From: JBOZRQ01 sp050789255
GTDB lineage: Bacteria; Bacillota; Sulfobacillia; Symbiobacteriales; Symbiobacteriaceae
Direction of reading: 5' to 3'
NCBI GenBank assembly: GCA_050789255.1
Contig: JBOZRQ010000046.1
Location: 239,693-303,692 of the forward strand
DNA length: 64,000 nucleotides
The notes under the pieces are model-generated. The model was not told the origin of the DNA, searched no databases, and saw only the letters and a list, made by a program, of their open reading frames with translations. Positions 8,651 through 18,349 of this stretch are shown piece after piece (the first letter of the stretch is position 1; every line of letters starts with the position of its first letter). The position numbers and the translations under genes were made by a program.

Positions 8651-9400
8651 ATGCTCCGTAGCGAGATCACCCCCGACCTGCTCGAACTTTTGGACACAGG
8701 CAGTCCGGGGGACATTGATTTCTATTGCCAGTATGCCCGGCAACGCGGCGGGCCTGTGCTGGTGCTGCTGTGCGGCATTGGCAGATTTGCCATTTCCATG
8801 GCCAAGCAGGGCATTCCAGTAATAGGGATCGATAGCGACCAGGCCATGATCGACCAGGCGAAACGGAAAGCGGCGGAAGCAAACGCGGGCAGGGTTATGT
8901 TTGTGCGCATGGACCCCACCAACTTTGTCAGCGACAGTAAGCACCCGCTAGTAATAATTCCCGGCGGTGCGCTCGCCCGGCTCCTGACACTGGAAGAGCA
9001 GCGCCAGGCGCTGGAGTCGGTCTACCGGTCGCTGGCCCTTGGCGGGCGCCTGGTTTTGGATCTGCCGGTGTGGAACCCCGGACAGCTCCCGTCGGACCAG
9101 CCGGTGATTCGCAGGCTGGGACCCGCGGGCGCAACCGCAGCCGTGATCCAGCGCTTCCGGAAGTTCGATGCCGTTCGGCAGCTTGTCCATGATATGATCT
9201 CCTGCGAGTGGCTCGATGACTCGGGCAAGCTGGAAACCAAGCAGTACGGCCAGCTCAACGAGCGCTTCAGCACCCCGGCTGAAGTCCAACTGCTGTTGGC
9301 GGTCAGCGGGTTCAACCCCACGTTTTACGGCAGCTTTGACAGGCATCCCTTCGTGCCCGGAGCGGCGCGCATGGTCATTGAGGCCGAAAAGGTCACCTGA
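8651..9400 (+). CDS. Class I SAM-dependent methyltransferase
   Basis: The 249-residue product has a methyltransferase_25/11-like Rossmann fold: VLVLLCGIGRFAISMAKQG (motif I, with LLCGIG in place of the common LGCGTG), GIDSDQAMID (motif II, acidic ribose ligand), and SLALGGRLVLDLP (motif III region). The substrate cannot be told. I chose ATG 8651, which has GGGGGAGGG upstream, over an ATG-like start further out. A good terminator follows. Confidence 0.85.
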   Translation: MLRSEITPDLLELLDTGSPGDIDFYCQYARQRGGPVLVLLCGIGRFAISMAKQGIPVIGIDSDQAMIDQAKRKAAEANAGRVMFVRMDPTNFVSDSKHPLVIIPGGALARLLTLEEQRQALESVYRSLALGGRLVLDLPVWNPGQLPSDQPVIRRLGPAGATAAVIQRFRKFDAVRQLVHDMISCEWLDDSGKLETKQYGQLNERFSTPAEVQLLLAVSGFNPTFYGSFDRHPFVPGAARMVIEAEKVT

Positions 9401-9418
9401 TCATAGGCGGTTCTGATC

Positions 9419-9447
9419 AATACGGTACCTTCGGGTACCGTATTTTT
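9419..9447 (+). terminator. Rho-independent terminator
   Basis: TACGGTACC and GGTACCGTA (9421-9429, 9434-9442) pair around a TTCG tetraloop, with A/T pairs outside and a T run after. Confidence 0.9.
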
Positions 9448-9525
9448 GTGCTATATGCAGGAATTGGCTACGACTCAGCGAAATCGTCCGGTACATGTTT
9501 CGGATCGCTTGCGGGAGGGGACTCT

Positions 9526-9777
9526 ATGGCAAAGCGCCCGAAGTGGGAGCCTGTAGCAGGGCCCCTACCTCCAGGCGTACAATGCAGGCACGAAACCGTC
9601 CTGGCTGGGTGGCGCATCATCAGCGAACTGGTCCTCACTGGCACAGGTGCGGCAGAGGTGCGAATCAACGGCCACGCCAAGGTTCAGGGGATCGTCGGCA
9701 GCATGGCCGCAGCACGGCGCATTTACCGTTCCGTGCAGAACGCAGTACGCCCGCGACAGTCTGTTTTGCCGCTCTAG
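9526..9777 (+). CDS. Small hypothetical protein
   Basis: An 83-residue basic protein starts at ATG behind GGGAGGGG. The N-terminus is MAKRPKWEPVAG and a central region (WRIISELVLTGTGAAEVRINGHAKVQG) could form a small beta domain. I recognise no family. It stands between a terminator and an orphan response regulator, transcribed in the same direction. The good ribosome site and normal composition support a real gene. Confidence 0.6.
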   Translation: MAKRPKWEPVAGPLPPGVQCRHETVLAGWRIISELVLTGTGAAEVRINGHAKVQGIVGSMAAARRIYRSVQNAVRPRQSVLPL

Positions 9778-9874
9778 CGCTAAGGTCTAGTATTGGTAGG
9801 GCTCGCAGCCGATTGTTGGTAGACCGTTCAACATGATAAAGTAAGCACGAAGAGGGAAGGAGGGCGCCTCCGCC

Positions 9875-10522
9875 ATGAGAGTTATGATTGTTGACGATCA
9901 CCTGATGCTTCGCAAGGGTGTATTGAGCATTTTGACCGCCAGCGACCTGCAGGTCGTCGGTGAGGCAAACAACGGCCAGGAAGCCCTGGAATTGGTTCCG
10001 AAGCTAAAGCCTGACCTTGTGCTCATGGACATCAACATGCCTGTTCTTGATGGCGTGGAAGCGACCCGAAAGCTCAAGGCCCTGTACTCGGACCTGAAGG
10101 TCGTCATTTTGACGGTCTCCGAGATCGACAAGGACCTGTTCGAGGCGATCAAGGCGGGGGCCGACGGCTACCTGCTCAAGAGCCTCGGGCCTGAAGAGCT
10201 TGTGGCTTCCCTCAAGTCTGCCGTGGCGGGAGAGGCTCCGATCTCCTCCGTGATGGCAGCCAAGATGCTCAAGGAGTTCCGTATGCCCCGGACCGGCGGT
10301 GCCGGCAAGGAAGACGGCCAGCAGCTCTCGCCCCGCGAGGTCGAGGTGTTGCGTCTGGCCAGCACGGGCCTGACCTACAAGGAGATCGCCTCCCGGCTCT
10401 ACGTGGCCGAGTCGACGGTCAAGAACCATATGCGCCATATTCTCGAGAAGCTGCATCTCCGCAATCGTTCGGAGGCGGTGGGCTACGCTATTCGCGAGGG
10501 TCTGGCCGGGGATCCCACCTAA
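9875..10522 (+). CDS. Orphan NarL-family response regulator
   Basis: The 215-residue product has a receiver domain with D52 (LVLMDINMP) and D7/D8, the switch Thr in VILTVSE and Lys in YLLKSLGP, and a LuxR-type helix-turn-helix (LSPREVEVLRLASTGLTYKE onward). ATG 9875 has GGAAGGAGGG upstream. No kinase gene is adjacent, so it is an orphan; the partner kinase must be encoded elsewhere. It is followed by its own terminator. Confidence 0.92.
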   Translation: MRVMIVDDHLMLRKGVLSILTASDLQVVGEANNGQEALELVPKLKPDLVLMDINMPVLDGVEATRKLKALYSDLKVVILTVSEIDKDLFEAIKAGADGYLLKSLGPEELVASLKSAVAGEAPISSVMAAKMLKEFRMPRTGGAGKEDGQQLSPREVEVLRLASTGLTYKEIASRLYVAESTVKNHMRHILEKLHLRNRSEAVGYAIREGLAGDPT

Positions 10523-10539
10523 GTTTAGCGTTAAGCGTA

Positions 10540-10577
10540 CCCCTGCTGCTCTCCCTGTGGCAGGGGTTTATTCTTTT
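10540..10577 (+). terminator. Rho-independent terminator
   Basis: CCCCTGC (10540-10546) pairs with GCAGGGG (10560-10566), followed by a T-rich tail. The remaining bases up to 10771 hold no gene or motif that I recognise. Confidence 0.8.
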
Positions 10578-10771
10578 CTCGTGATTGACCGCCTACCGCA
10601 TGGGCAAGACCCATCTTCGTGAGGGTCCGCAGCCCGACTGAAAGCACAGAAAGTCTACCCCTAAATCGGGCATTTGTTGGATAGCAGGTCTACACGGGTT
10701 CCATCTATCATGAAGGTGTAAGGAATTCTGGGGAGTGTCACGGCGACCCAGGGCATAGGAGGCGACCACCA

Positions 10772-11212
10772 GTGAAGAAGATCCTGCTGGCCACTGACGG
10801 CAGCGACGGCAGCTTGCATGCAGCGAGGGTGCTGGGTGAGATCGCAACAGGTCTGCCCGAGGCCACTGTCACGGTTGTCTACGTAGCGCACATCCCCCGC
10901 TCCTTTAACATTACAGATGAGCTCGGCAACAAGGTGACTCCTGAGGTGCCGATGGATGTGATGATCCGCCGGTCGGCGGAAGGGATCCTGAAGCGTACGC
11001 TCTCTGCCCTGGGCCTGCCCGATGAGCGGGTGACCTTCGAGGTGCAGGTGGGCGAGCCCGCCGAAGAGATCGTGGACCTGGCCCGCCTGGAGGGCTTTGA
11101 CATGATCGTCGTCGGAAGCCGGGGGCTCAGCCCCGTCAAGGAGCTGCTGCTCGGCAGCGTCTCCAACCGGGTGCTGCACACCTCGCCCTGCCCGGTGCTC
11201 GTAGTTCGTTAG
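10772..11212 (+). CDS. Universal stress protein (UspA family)
   Basis: The 146-residue single Usp domain begins KKILLATDGSDGSLHAARVL and ends with the ATP-binding signature GSRGLSPVKELLLGSVSNRV and TSPCPVLVVR, so it is of the ATP-binding UspA type. These are cytoplasmic proteins made under stress. GTG 10772 is preceded by ATAGGAGG. It is a single-gene unit. Confidence 0.93.
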   Translation: MKKILLATDGSDGSLHAARVLGEIATGLPEATVTVVYVAHIPRSFNITDELGNKVTPEVPMDVMIRRSAEGILKRTLSALGLPDERVTFEVQVGEPAEEIVDLARLEGFDMIVVGSRGLSPVKELLLGSVSNRVLHTSPCPVLVVR

Positions 11213-11320
11213 CATATTTCCGCCCTTCACGGGAAAAGCGGCGCCCGACCTCCCACCTCCCAATTGGGTGCTGCACCCCTCCCACTTATACGTAGATTTC
11301 CCTGAAGGGCTTACTTGTGA

Positions 11321-11403
11321 AATGGTGGTCTCTCCCTACCACCATTGAAAGAGAATCACCCCCATCCAGCCGCCTCAACTGGATGGGGGTGATTCTCTAT
11401 TTT
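11321..11403 (+). terminator. Two consecutive perfect hairpins after uspA
   Basis: The first is AATGGTGGT / ACCACCATT (11321-11329, 11338-11346). The second is a 19-bp perfect stem (11351-11369 with 11379-11397) with a 9-base loop, followed by TATTTT. The second is an unusually long terminator. The 11213-11480 gap holds nothing else that I can see. Confidence 0.75.
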
Positions 11404-11480
11404 GGCCGACCAACAGGAGATGATGCAGCCAGCGCGGAATAATACGCCCTGCGAACTATTTCGACATGGGGGAGAACGGA

Positions 11481-12320
11481 ATGCGCATCTTCATCTCTGT
11501 TGACATGGAAGGCATTTCGGGCGTGGCGATCGGCAAGCAGTGCAACCCATCGGATCCCGAGTACCAGCGCTACCGGAAACTGATGACCCGCGACGTCAAC
11601 GCCGCCATCGAGGGCGCCGCCAGCGCCGGGGCGACGGAGTTCCTGGTGGTGGACTCCCACGGTCCCATGATCAACCTGCTCCCTGAGGAGCTTGATCCCC
11701 GGGCGGAGCTGATCAGCGGCTCCAACCGCCACTTCTGCCAGATGGAGGGCATTGACACCGGCTTCGACGGCGCCTTCTTTGTGGGCTACCACGCCCGGGA
11801 GGGCGGCGGCGACGGGGTCATCAACCACACGCTCATGGGCGTGGCCGTCACCCAGCTGCGCTGCAACGGCAAGGAGATCGGTGAGACCGGGCTGAACGCC
11901 GGTCTGGCCGGCCACTTCGGCGTGCCGGTCGCCCTGGTGAGCGGCGATAACGTGCTAAAGGACGAGGCCATGGAGCTCCTCGGCGACGTGGAGATGGCTG
12001 TGACCAAGCAAGCAATCAATCGGCATGCCGCCCGGCTCCTCTCGGTGGCGTCCAGCCAGGCGCTGATCCGGGAGAAGGCCGCCGCCGCTGTGCGCCGCCT
12101 GCAGACCGGCTCGTTTAAGCCCTACCAGGTACCCGGCCCGATCACCTTCGAGGTCGACTTCAAGACCACCGACTCCGCCCATATGGTCAGCCTGTTCCCG
12201 TGCGTCAAGCGGGTGGGCTCCAAGACCGTGCAGGTGACCGCCGACGACTATCCGACCGCCTTCAAGATGCTCTGGGGCACCCTGATCCTCGGGGCGAAGA
12301 CGATGGGTGGCGTGCTCTAA
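11481..12320 (+). CDS. dppA: D-aminopeptidase, M55 family (DppA type)
   Basis: The 279-residue product has the M55 pattern: MRIFISVDMEGISGV (zinc ligands D8 and E10), VVDSHGPM, SGSNRHFCQMEGIDTGFDGAFFVGYHA, VINHTLMG (the His that is the nucleophile in DppA) and IGETGLNAG. DppA cleaves D-Ala-containing peptides and is a decameric cytoplasmic enzyme. I prefer ATG 11481 over 11466 because GGGGGAG lies 6 bases before it and family members start at MKIFIS. It fits the D-amino-acid theme set by the deacylase-like lipoprotein and the M14 peptidases. Confidence 0.93.
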   Translation: MRIFISVDMEGISGVAIGKQCNPSDPEYQRYRKLMTRDVNAAIEGAASAGATEFLVVDSHGPMINLLPEELDPRAELISGSNRHFCQMEGIDTGFDGAFFVGYHAREGGGDGVINHTLMGVAVTQLRCNGKEIGETGLNAGLAGHFGVPVALVSGDNVLKDEAMELLGDVEMAVTKQAINRHAARLLSVASSQALIREKAAAAVRRLQTGSFKPYQVPGPITFEVDFKTTDSAHMVSLFPCVKRVGSKTVQVTADDYPTAFKMLWGTLILGAKTMGGVL

Positions 12321-12333
12321 CGCTGTCCTATGT

Positions 12334-12366
12334 GAAGACCCTGCCACGTGCAGGGTCTTCTGTTTT
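12334..12366 (+). terminator. Rho-independent terminator
   Basis: GAAGACCCTGC (12334-12344) pairs with GCAGGGTCTTC (12350-12360), then TGTTTT. It separates dppA from the convergent MocR gene. Confidence 0.85.
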
Positions 12367-13801
12367 AGAGGGCCTCTGCGATCGTATCGCAGAGTGCCTT
12401 TACCCCGCGCACCAGGTCAGCCGGCTTGGCGGCCCCGAAGGAGAGCCTCAGGTGGTTGGGCTCCGGGTCGCCGGGAAAGAAGCCGACCCACGGCGCGAAG
12501 AGACAGCCTCTGGCCTCAGCCGCTGGCAGCAGGCTCTCCGTGTCCGTATGCGCCGGCAGGGTGACCCACACGTTGAGTCCTCCGGGAGGAACCGTCCAAC
12601 GGACCCCCGGCGGCGCCCAACGGCTCAGGCTCTCCACCACCGCTTGCCGGCGCTCCCGCAGGGCGCCGACCATCCGCTGGAGGTGGCGCTGGAGGCGGGG
12701 GGACTGCAGCACCGGGAGCACGGCCAGCTGGGGCAGAAGCGATACGCCAAGGTCTGTGATCGCTTTGGCCGCCACCAGCCGCTCAAAGACCTGGCCCGAT
12801 GCGCTCACCGCACCCAGACGCACACCCACCGAGAGCAGCTTGCTGAAGCTCTTCACGTAGATGACGTGGCCGTCTGGGTCCTGGCTCTTGAGTGGGGGCG
12901 GAGCGGCCTTGTCGAAGGCAATCTCGGACCAGGGGTCATCCTCCATGATCAGAAAGCTGCGCTGACGGGCCATCTCCAGCAGGGCGGAGCGGCGTCCGCG
13001 GCTCAGGACCGCTCCGGTGGGGTTCTGGTAGGCCGGAACCACGCAGACCAGGCGTAGCCCTGGGATCGACGCCAGCATTTCCACGCGCATCCCCTCGGAG
13101 TCGACCGGGATCGGATAGAGGCGCACGCCACGTGCCCGGAAGGCTTCGATGGTGGGGGGGTAGCAAGGGCTTTCGATCGCCACCGCGTCACCGGGGCCCA
13201 CGAAGGTGCGGCAGACCAGATCGATGCCCTGTTGGGCGCCCTGGGTGATCAGCACCTCCTCGGGCGGCACCAGCAGGCCCTTCCCCTGAAGAAAGCCGGC
13301 CACGGCAGCCCGTAGCTCGGGGATGCCGGTCGGGGGACTGTACCAGCCGAGCCGCTGCGGGTCGTGCATGACGCTGCTTCGGAGGGCGTTGACCAGCTCC
13401 ATCACCTGGAGGAGTCCCGTCTCCACCGTGGCTACGTGCATCGGTACTACGTTCTGGGGCAATTCAGTCCGAAGCAGGTACCCGGACTGCATCCGCGGGA
13501 TGTAGTCCGGCAGCCCCTGCTGCCACCGATGGACCCCGCCGGCCCGCTGCGGCTCTGCCCCCGGCCGCCCCCGCACAAAGACCCCCCGCCCGTGGACCCG
13601 GGTGACGAGACCCGCCGCCTCTAGCGCTGCGTACGCCTGCATGACGGTGACAGGGCTGACCCCAAGGCGCTGGGCCAGGCTGCGTACCGTTGGCAACGCG
13701 TCTCCAGGGGCGACCATGCCCGAACGGATCCGGTCGGCCAGCGCCCGTTTGATTTGCTGGGGGAGGGGTTCGGAAGACTTGCGGTCCAGGGAGATCTGCA
13801 C
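12365..13801 (-). CDS. MocR-type regulator: GntR helix-turn-helix fused to a PLP aminotransferase domain
   Basis: The 478-residue product has an N-terminal winged helix (PLPQQIKRALADRIRSGMVA, then LGVSPVTVMQAYAALEAAGL) and a fold-type I aminotransferase domain from about residue 105, with the PLP lysine K321 in VKSFSKLLSVGVRLG. MocR proteins such as GabR and PdxR sense an amine or PLP and control a nearby gene. It starts at GTG 13801 behind GAGGAGG, 14 bases after the DMT transporter stop, so it probably controls and is co-transcribed with that exporter. Confidence 0.92.
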   Translation of the reverse strand: MQISLDRKSSEPLPQQIKRALADRIRSGMVAPGDALPTVRSLAQRLGVSPVTVMQAYAALEAAGLVTRVHGRGVFVRGRPGAEPQRAGGVHRWQQGLPDYIPRMQSGYLLRTELPQNVVPMHVATVETGLLQVMELVNALRSSVMHDPQRLGWYSPPTGIPELRAAVAGFLQGKGLLVPPEEVLITQGAQQGIDLVCRTFVGPGDAVAIESPCYPPTIEAFRARGVRLYPIPVDSEGMRVEMLASIPGLRLVCVVPAYQNPTGAVLSRGRRSALLEMARQRSFLIMEDDPWSEIAFDKAAPPPLKSQDPDGHVIYVKSFSKLLSVGVRLGAVSASGQVFERLVAAKAITDLGVSLLPQLAVLPVLQSPRLQRHLQRMVGALRERRQAVVESLSRWAPPGVRWTVPPGGLNVWVTLPAHTDTESLLPAAEARGCLFAPWVGFFPGDPEPNHLRLSFGAAKPADLVRGVKALCDTIAEAL

Positions 13802-13815
13802 GCCGCGACGCCTCC

Positions 13816-14709
13816 TCAGGGTTTGAGTACGTTGCGCAGTCCATCGGGGTCGGTCAGGGCAGCACCGAGGACGACCAGGGGGACCCCGACCAGCACGGGC
13901 CAGCCGGCGCTCTCCCTGAGCACCAGTACGCCTGCGGCTGTTGCCACCGCCGGGGCGAGGTAGGTCCAGGTCGAGGAGAGGAGCGGGCCGATCCGGGCGA
14001 CGAGCCAATAGTAGATGCCGAACCCGACGACCGAACCCACGATGGAGAGATGTGCCAGGGCAGCGAATCCAGCGGGCGTGAACGACACATTCACTGGGAA
14101 TTCAAAGAGCAGCGAGCAGATGAAGAGCCCCAGCCCGCCAAAGAGCATCTGAAAGGCGTTAAGGGTGAGCGGATGGACGCCTTGCTCCATCGCCTCCCGG
14201 GCGCGCACGGAGCCGATCGCCAGGAAGAGCCCGCTCAGCAGCAGCAGCCCCGCTGCCCACAGGGGAGCGGCGCCCCAGTCCCCGCCGACCTGAGGTAGGA
14301 CGACCATGATCACGCCCGTGATGCCGGCACAGAGGCCGGCGATCTGGACGGCCCGGTAGGCTTGACTCCATCGCCGACGCACAACGATCACCAGCATGGG
14401 CGCCCCGGCGAGCAGGACCGCGGCGATGCCGGAGGGGATGTATTGTTCCGCCCAGAACAGGATTGCGTAGACCAGCGTGGTGCTGAACAGGCCCACGCCC
14501 GCCAACGCCCCATACTGCGAGGCCTTCGTAGGCAGGGGCAGCCGCCGTAAGAGGACGATCAGGAGAGAGACGGGACCGGCAATGGCAAAGCGGAGAGCGG
14601 CGAAGAGCAAGGGCGGCAGCCCGGCGTCTACGCCAACTTTGATGGCCAGGTAGGTGGTTCCGAAGATGATGCACATGAGTATGTACGCGATCAGGGGCAC
14701 AGGCGTCAC
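13816..14709 (-). CDS. EamA/DMT-family transporter
   Basis: The 297-residue protein has ten predicted membrane segments in two EamA repeats (one starting LIAYILMCIIFGTTYLAIKV, one around residue 150). DMT transporters usually export amino acids or other metabolites. It starts at GTG 14709 with AAGGAG upstream. The MocR regulator follows in the same operon, so an amine or amino acid substrate is likely (inference). Confidence 0.9.
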   Translation of the reverse strand: MTPVPLIAYILMCIIFGTTYLAIKVGVDAGLPPLLFAALRFAIAGPVSLLIVLLRRLPLPTKASQYGALAGVGLFSTTLVYAILFWAEQYIPSGIAAVLLAGAPMLVIVVRRRWSQAYRAVQIAGLCAGITGVIMVVLPQVGGDWGAAPLWAAGLLLLSGLFLAIGSVRAREAMEQGVHPLTLNAFQMLFGGLGLFICSLLFEFPVNVSFTPAGFAALAHLSIVGSVVGFGIYYWLVARIGPLLSSTWTYLAPAVATAAGVLVLRESAGWPVLVGVPLVVLGAALTDPDGLRNVLKP

Positions 14710-14890
14710 TCCTTGCAGGGGGATGTCTTACCTGTGCCATGTCTGATGATAACACACAAGGTGTGACTGTAACACTGGCTGGTACGCCCTCACTTCGTGG
14801 CGAGGGGAGCAGGAGTAATTACGGACTGCGAAGAAAAGTTAGTGGCGTGAATAGTTTGTGGGGTTCAACTATCGCAGGGGGGACTGTAGC

Positions 14891-16585
14891 GTGACCATCC
14901 AGATCGATTTCAGTAAGTACCACAAGTACGATGAGCTGGTCCAGCACATGCAGGAGTTGGTCAGTGCTTACCCGGGCCTCAGCCGGATGTACTCCGTGGG
15001 CAAGTCCCACGAGGGCCGGGATCTGTGGGTGGTCGAGATCACCAACCACGAGACGGGCCACCACAACGACAAGCCGGGCTATTATATCGACGCCAACCTG
15101 CATGCAGGTGAGGTGACCGGCACGGCGTGCGCCCTGTATACGATCTGGTACCTGCTGACCAACTACGGCAAGGATGACGAGATCACCCGCCTGGTGGACA
15201 CCACCAGCTTCTACATTCTGCCCCGGGTCAGCCCGGACGGCGCCGAACTCTACCTGACCTCGCCGTACTTCCTGCGCTCCAGCGTGCGGCCCTACCCCTT
15301 CGAGGAGGAGCAGGACGGCCTCTACCCGGAGGACATCGACGGAAACGGGCTGATCCTGCAGATGCGGGTGCCCGACCCCGACGGCGAGTGGAAGGTTTCC
15401 ACCAAGGACCCGCGCCTGATGATCCCGCGCCTGCCCCACGAGTATGGCGGCGAGTACTATCGCCTCTACCAGGAGGGCCTGATTCGGAACTTTGACGGCG
15501 TGGAGATCAAGTTCACCCCGGCCCGCTGGGGCCTGGACCTGAACCGGCAGTTCCCGGTCGGCTGGGAGCCCGAGGCCAAGCAGCCCGGCGCCGGCCCCTA
15601 CCCGCTTTCGGAGCCCGAGACCCGGGCGGTGGCCGAGTTCCTGCTGAACCAGAAGAACATCACTGGCGGGCAGAGCTACCACACCACCACCGGCATCATT
15701 CTTCGGCCCTCTTCCTTCCGGTCGGATGAGAAGATGAACCCGAAGGACCGGGCCGCCTTCAAGGCGATCGGCAAGGTCGGCGAGGAGCTGACCGGCTATC
15801 CCTGCGCCTCGGTCTACGACGGCTTCGCCTACCAGAAGGACAACCCGATCAAGGGCTGCTTCCTGGACTGGTGCTACGACAACCTGGGCATGATGCTGTA
15901 CTCCACCGAGCTGTGGGATCTGCGGGTGCGCGTTGGCAACGACCGCGTGCCCTTCCTGGAGCCGCTGAAGGACCGCGACGCCGAGGCCGAAGGCCTGCGC
16001 ATGCTGGACTGGAACGACAAGGAGCTGGCTGGCGAGGGCTTTGTCAACTGGTATGACTTCAACCACCCGCAGCTGGGCAAGGTGCAGCTGGGCGGCTGGC
16101 TGATGAAGGAGGTCCTCCAGAACGCCCCGCCCCGGTTCCTGAAGGCCGAGGCGCACAAGAACGCCATGTTCACCCTCAAGCACGCCGGTGCCTCGCCGCG
16201 CATTGAGATGACCAAGTGCGAACTGGAGAACCTGGGCGACGGCGTCTATCGCCTGGAGGTCGTGGTGAAGAACCGCGGCTACCTGCCGACCAACGTGACC
16301 GAGATGGCCAAGCAGAACAAGATGGCCAAGCCGGTCACCGTGGAGCTGGAGCTGCCCGAGGGCGCCGAGCTGGTGCTGGGCAAGGTGAAGGAAGAGCTCG
16401 GCCACCTGGAGGGTCGGGTGGTGACCGGCGGCCTGGGCTTCTATCCCGGCAATGCCTCCGTCCAGCGTGACAAGCGGGTCGAGTGGATCATCAAGGCGCC
16501 GAACGCCGGCGACATTACCGTGAAGGCTGTTTCCGACAAGGCCGGCAAGGCCACCAAGCGGCTCAGCCTGCGGGCGGAGGTCTAA
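14891..16585 (+). CDS. M14 zinc carboxypeptidase-like peptidase, copy 1 of 4
   Basis: The 564-residue product has an M14 domain: metal ligands H71 and E74 (NLHAGEVTG) and H264 (SYHTTTG), the substrate-binding DLNRQF, and catalytic Glu E340 (STELWDLR). The block PEDIDGNGLILQMRVPDPDG between the first and third zinc ligands enlarges the domain. A C-terminal part of about 120 residues is beta-rich (YLPTNVTEMA). There is no signal peptide, so it should act on imported peptides in the cytoplasm. GTG 14891 lies behind AGGGGGGAC. It is the first of four tandem paralogues. Confidence 0.92.
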   Translation: MTIQIDFSKYHKYDELVQHMQELVSAYPGLSRMYSVGKSHEGRDLWVVEITNHETGHHNDKPGYYIDANLHAGEVTGTACALYTIWYLLTNYGKDDEITRLVDTTSFYILPRVSPDGAELYLTSPYFLRSSVRPYPFEEEQDGLYPEDIDGNGLILQMRVPDPDGEWKVSTKDPRLMIPRLPHEYGGEYYRLYQEGLIRNFDGVEIKFTPARWGLDLNRQFPVGWEPEAKQPGAGPYPLSEPETRAVAEFLLNQKNITGGQSYHTTTGIILRPSSFRSDEKMNPKDRAAFKAIGKVGEELTGYPCASVYDGFAYQKDNPIKGCFLDWCYDNLGMMLYSTELWDLRVRVGNDRVPFLEPLKDRDAEAEGLRMLDWNDKELAGEGFVNWYDFNHPQLGKVQLGGWLMKEVLQNAPPRFLKAEAHKNAMFTLKHAGASPRIEMTKCELENLGDGVYRLEVVVKNRGYLPTNVTEMAKQNKMAKPVTVELELPEGAELVLGKVKEELGHLEGRVVTGGLGFYPGNASVQRDKRVEWIIKAPNAGDITVKAVSDKAGKATKRLSLRAEV

Positions 16586-16588
16586 GCC

Positions 16589-18349
16589 ATGACCATGACC
16601 GCCGATCAGGCCCGCAGCATCCTGGAGGGCTACAACTCCAGCAAGTATCACCGTTATGGCGAGCTCACATCGTTCCTGCACGCCTGGGCGACTCTCTACC
16701 CGGGCCTGTGCAAGCTTTACTCCCTGGGGCGCAGCCCCGAGGGCCGGGAGATCTGGCAGGTGACGCTGACCAACTTCGCCACCGGTGAGGACACGGTCAA
16801 GCCCGCTTACCACATCAACGGTCAGCATCATGCCGGCGAGGTCACCGCGGCAGCCGTCGCCCTGTACACCATCCATTACCTGCTGACTAACTACGGCACC
16901 GACGCCAAGGTGACCGAGCTGCTGGACACCCGCACGGTCTACGTGTTGCCGCGCATCACGGTGGATGGGACCGAGTGGTACTTCGACAACCCCTCGATGC
17001 TCCGCTCCAGCGCCCTGCTCTACCCGAACCCGGAAGAGCCCGAGGGCCTGCGCCCCACCGACATCAACGGCGACGGGATGATCCTGACCATGCGGGTGCC
17101 GCACCCGCAGGGCGACTGGAAGGTCTCGGCCAAGGACCCGCGCCTGATGGTCCGGCGCAAGCCCGACGATCATGAGGGCACCTTCTACCGGCTCTACACC
17201 GAGGGCGTTATGAAGAAGCGCACCGAGTCGGGTCAGGTGGAGGAGACCTGGGACGGCCGCGAGGTCTACGGCGATCCCGGCGGCCCCTATGCCCGGGAGC
17301 GTGGCTTTGACTTCAACCGGAACTACCCGACCAACTGGAAGCCCCAGCACCGCATGCCGGGCTCGGGCCGCTATCCCTTCGACCGCCCCGAGGTCCGGGC
17401 GATGGCGGAGTTCTGGCTGAAGCACCCCAACATTGGCGGCGCCATGAGCTACCACACCCGCTCAGGCATGAACCTGCGCCCCTCGCCGCTGACCGGCGAC
17501 GACAAGATGAATCAGACCGACCTCGCCCTCTACAAGGCGATCGGTGAGACCTGCAAGCGGATCACCGGTTACCCCACGGTGAGCGTCTACGAGTACTTCA
17601 CCGCGGATTACAACCCCGACCGGCTCGACGTGGGCTCCTGGCTGGAGTGGTGCTACGACGAGAAGGGGATTCAGGGCTTTGAGATGGAGCTGTGGGATTT
17701 CCCGTACATCACGGGCGTTCCGAAGCGGCCGTTCAAGGAGCTGAAGAACCTGACCGACGAGCAGCGCGAGGAAGAGGCGCTGATGCAGCTGCAGTGGAAC
17801 GATCGTGAGCTGGACGGCAAGGGCTTCACGCCGTGGGCGCCCTTCGAGCACCCACAGTTCGGCCCGGTGGAGATCGGCGGCTGGGATCCCAAGTTCGTGG
17901 GCCAGAACCCGCCTGAGAAGCTCCTGCATCAGGAGTGCCATAAGAACTGCCTGTTTACCGTCGAGCACGCCCTGTCGCTGCCGCTCCTGCGGGTGAGCGA
18001 CGTCCGGGTGAAGCACCTTGGCGCCGCCAACTACAGCGTGGTCGTCGAGGTGGCCAACCGGGGCTACCTGCCCACCAACGTGACGCAGGTCGCGGTGAAC
18101 ATGAAGCAGACCCAGCCGGTGGAGGTGCGCCTGGAGGGCGCCGACCGGATCGTGGGCGGCAAGGCCAAGCAGGAGCTGGGCCATATCAGCGGGCGCGGCA
18201 GCGGCTCCAGCTCGATCTGGGGCGGCTCCACCTCGCCGACCACCTCGGCCTGGGCCGAGTGGGTGGTGCAGGCAAAGCCGGGCGCCAAGCTGACGATCCA
18301 GGTGAAGCATGACCGTGCAGGCACACTCACCCACGAGGTGAAGCTATGA
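16589..18349 (+). CDS. M14 zinc carboxypeptidase-like peptidase, copy 2 of 4
   Basis: The 586-residue paralogue keeps the metal site H81/E84 (GQHHAGEVT), the third His in SYHTRSG, FDFNRNYPTNW, and the catalytic Glu in EMELWDF. It is the longest copy, with an insert around residues 208-235 (KKRTESGQVEETWDGREVYG) and a Ser/Gly-rich stretch near the C-terminus (SGRGSGSSSIWGGS). ATG 16589 is 3 bases after the stop of copy 1, so the copies are translationally coupled. No signal peptide. Confidence 0.92.
   Translation: MTMTADQARSILEGYNSSKYHRYGELTSFLHAWATLYPGLCKLYSLGRSPEGREIWQVTLTNFATGEDTVKPAYHINGQHHAGEVTAAAVALYTIHYLLTNYGTDAKVTELLDTRTVYVLPRITVDGTEWYFDNPSMLRSSALLYPNPEEPEGLRPTDINGDGMILTMRVPHPQGDWKVSAKDPRLMVRRKPDDHEGTFYRLYTEGVMKKRTESGQVEETWDGREVYGDPGGPYARERGFDFNRNYPTNWKPQHRMPGSGRYPFDRPEVRAMAEFWLKHPNIGGAMSYHTRSGMNLRPSPLTGDDKMNQTDLALYKAIGETCKRITGYPTVSVYEYFTADYNPDRLDVGSWLEWCYDEKGIQGFEMELWDFPYITGVPKRPFKELKNLTDEQREEEALMQLQWNDRELDGKGFTPWAPFEHPQFGPVEIGGWDPKFVGQNPPEKLLHQECHKNCLFTVEHALSLPLLRVSDVRVKHLGAANYSVVVEVANRGYLPTNVTQVAVNMKQTQPVEVRLEGADRIVGGKAKQELGHISGRGSGSSSIWGGSTSPTTSAWAEWVVQAKPGAKLTIQVKHDRAGTLTHEVKL

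Noticed and set aside
14819..17455. Minus-strand open frame of 878 codons under the M14 genes
   Set aside because: It lies antisense to two genes with intact catalytic motifs; similar long shadows occur under the other M14 copies.
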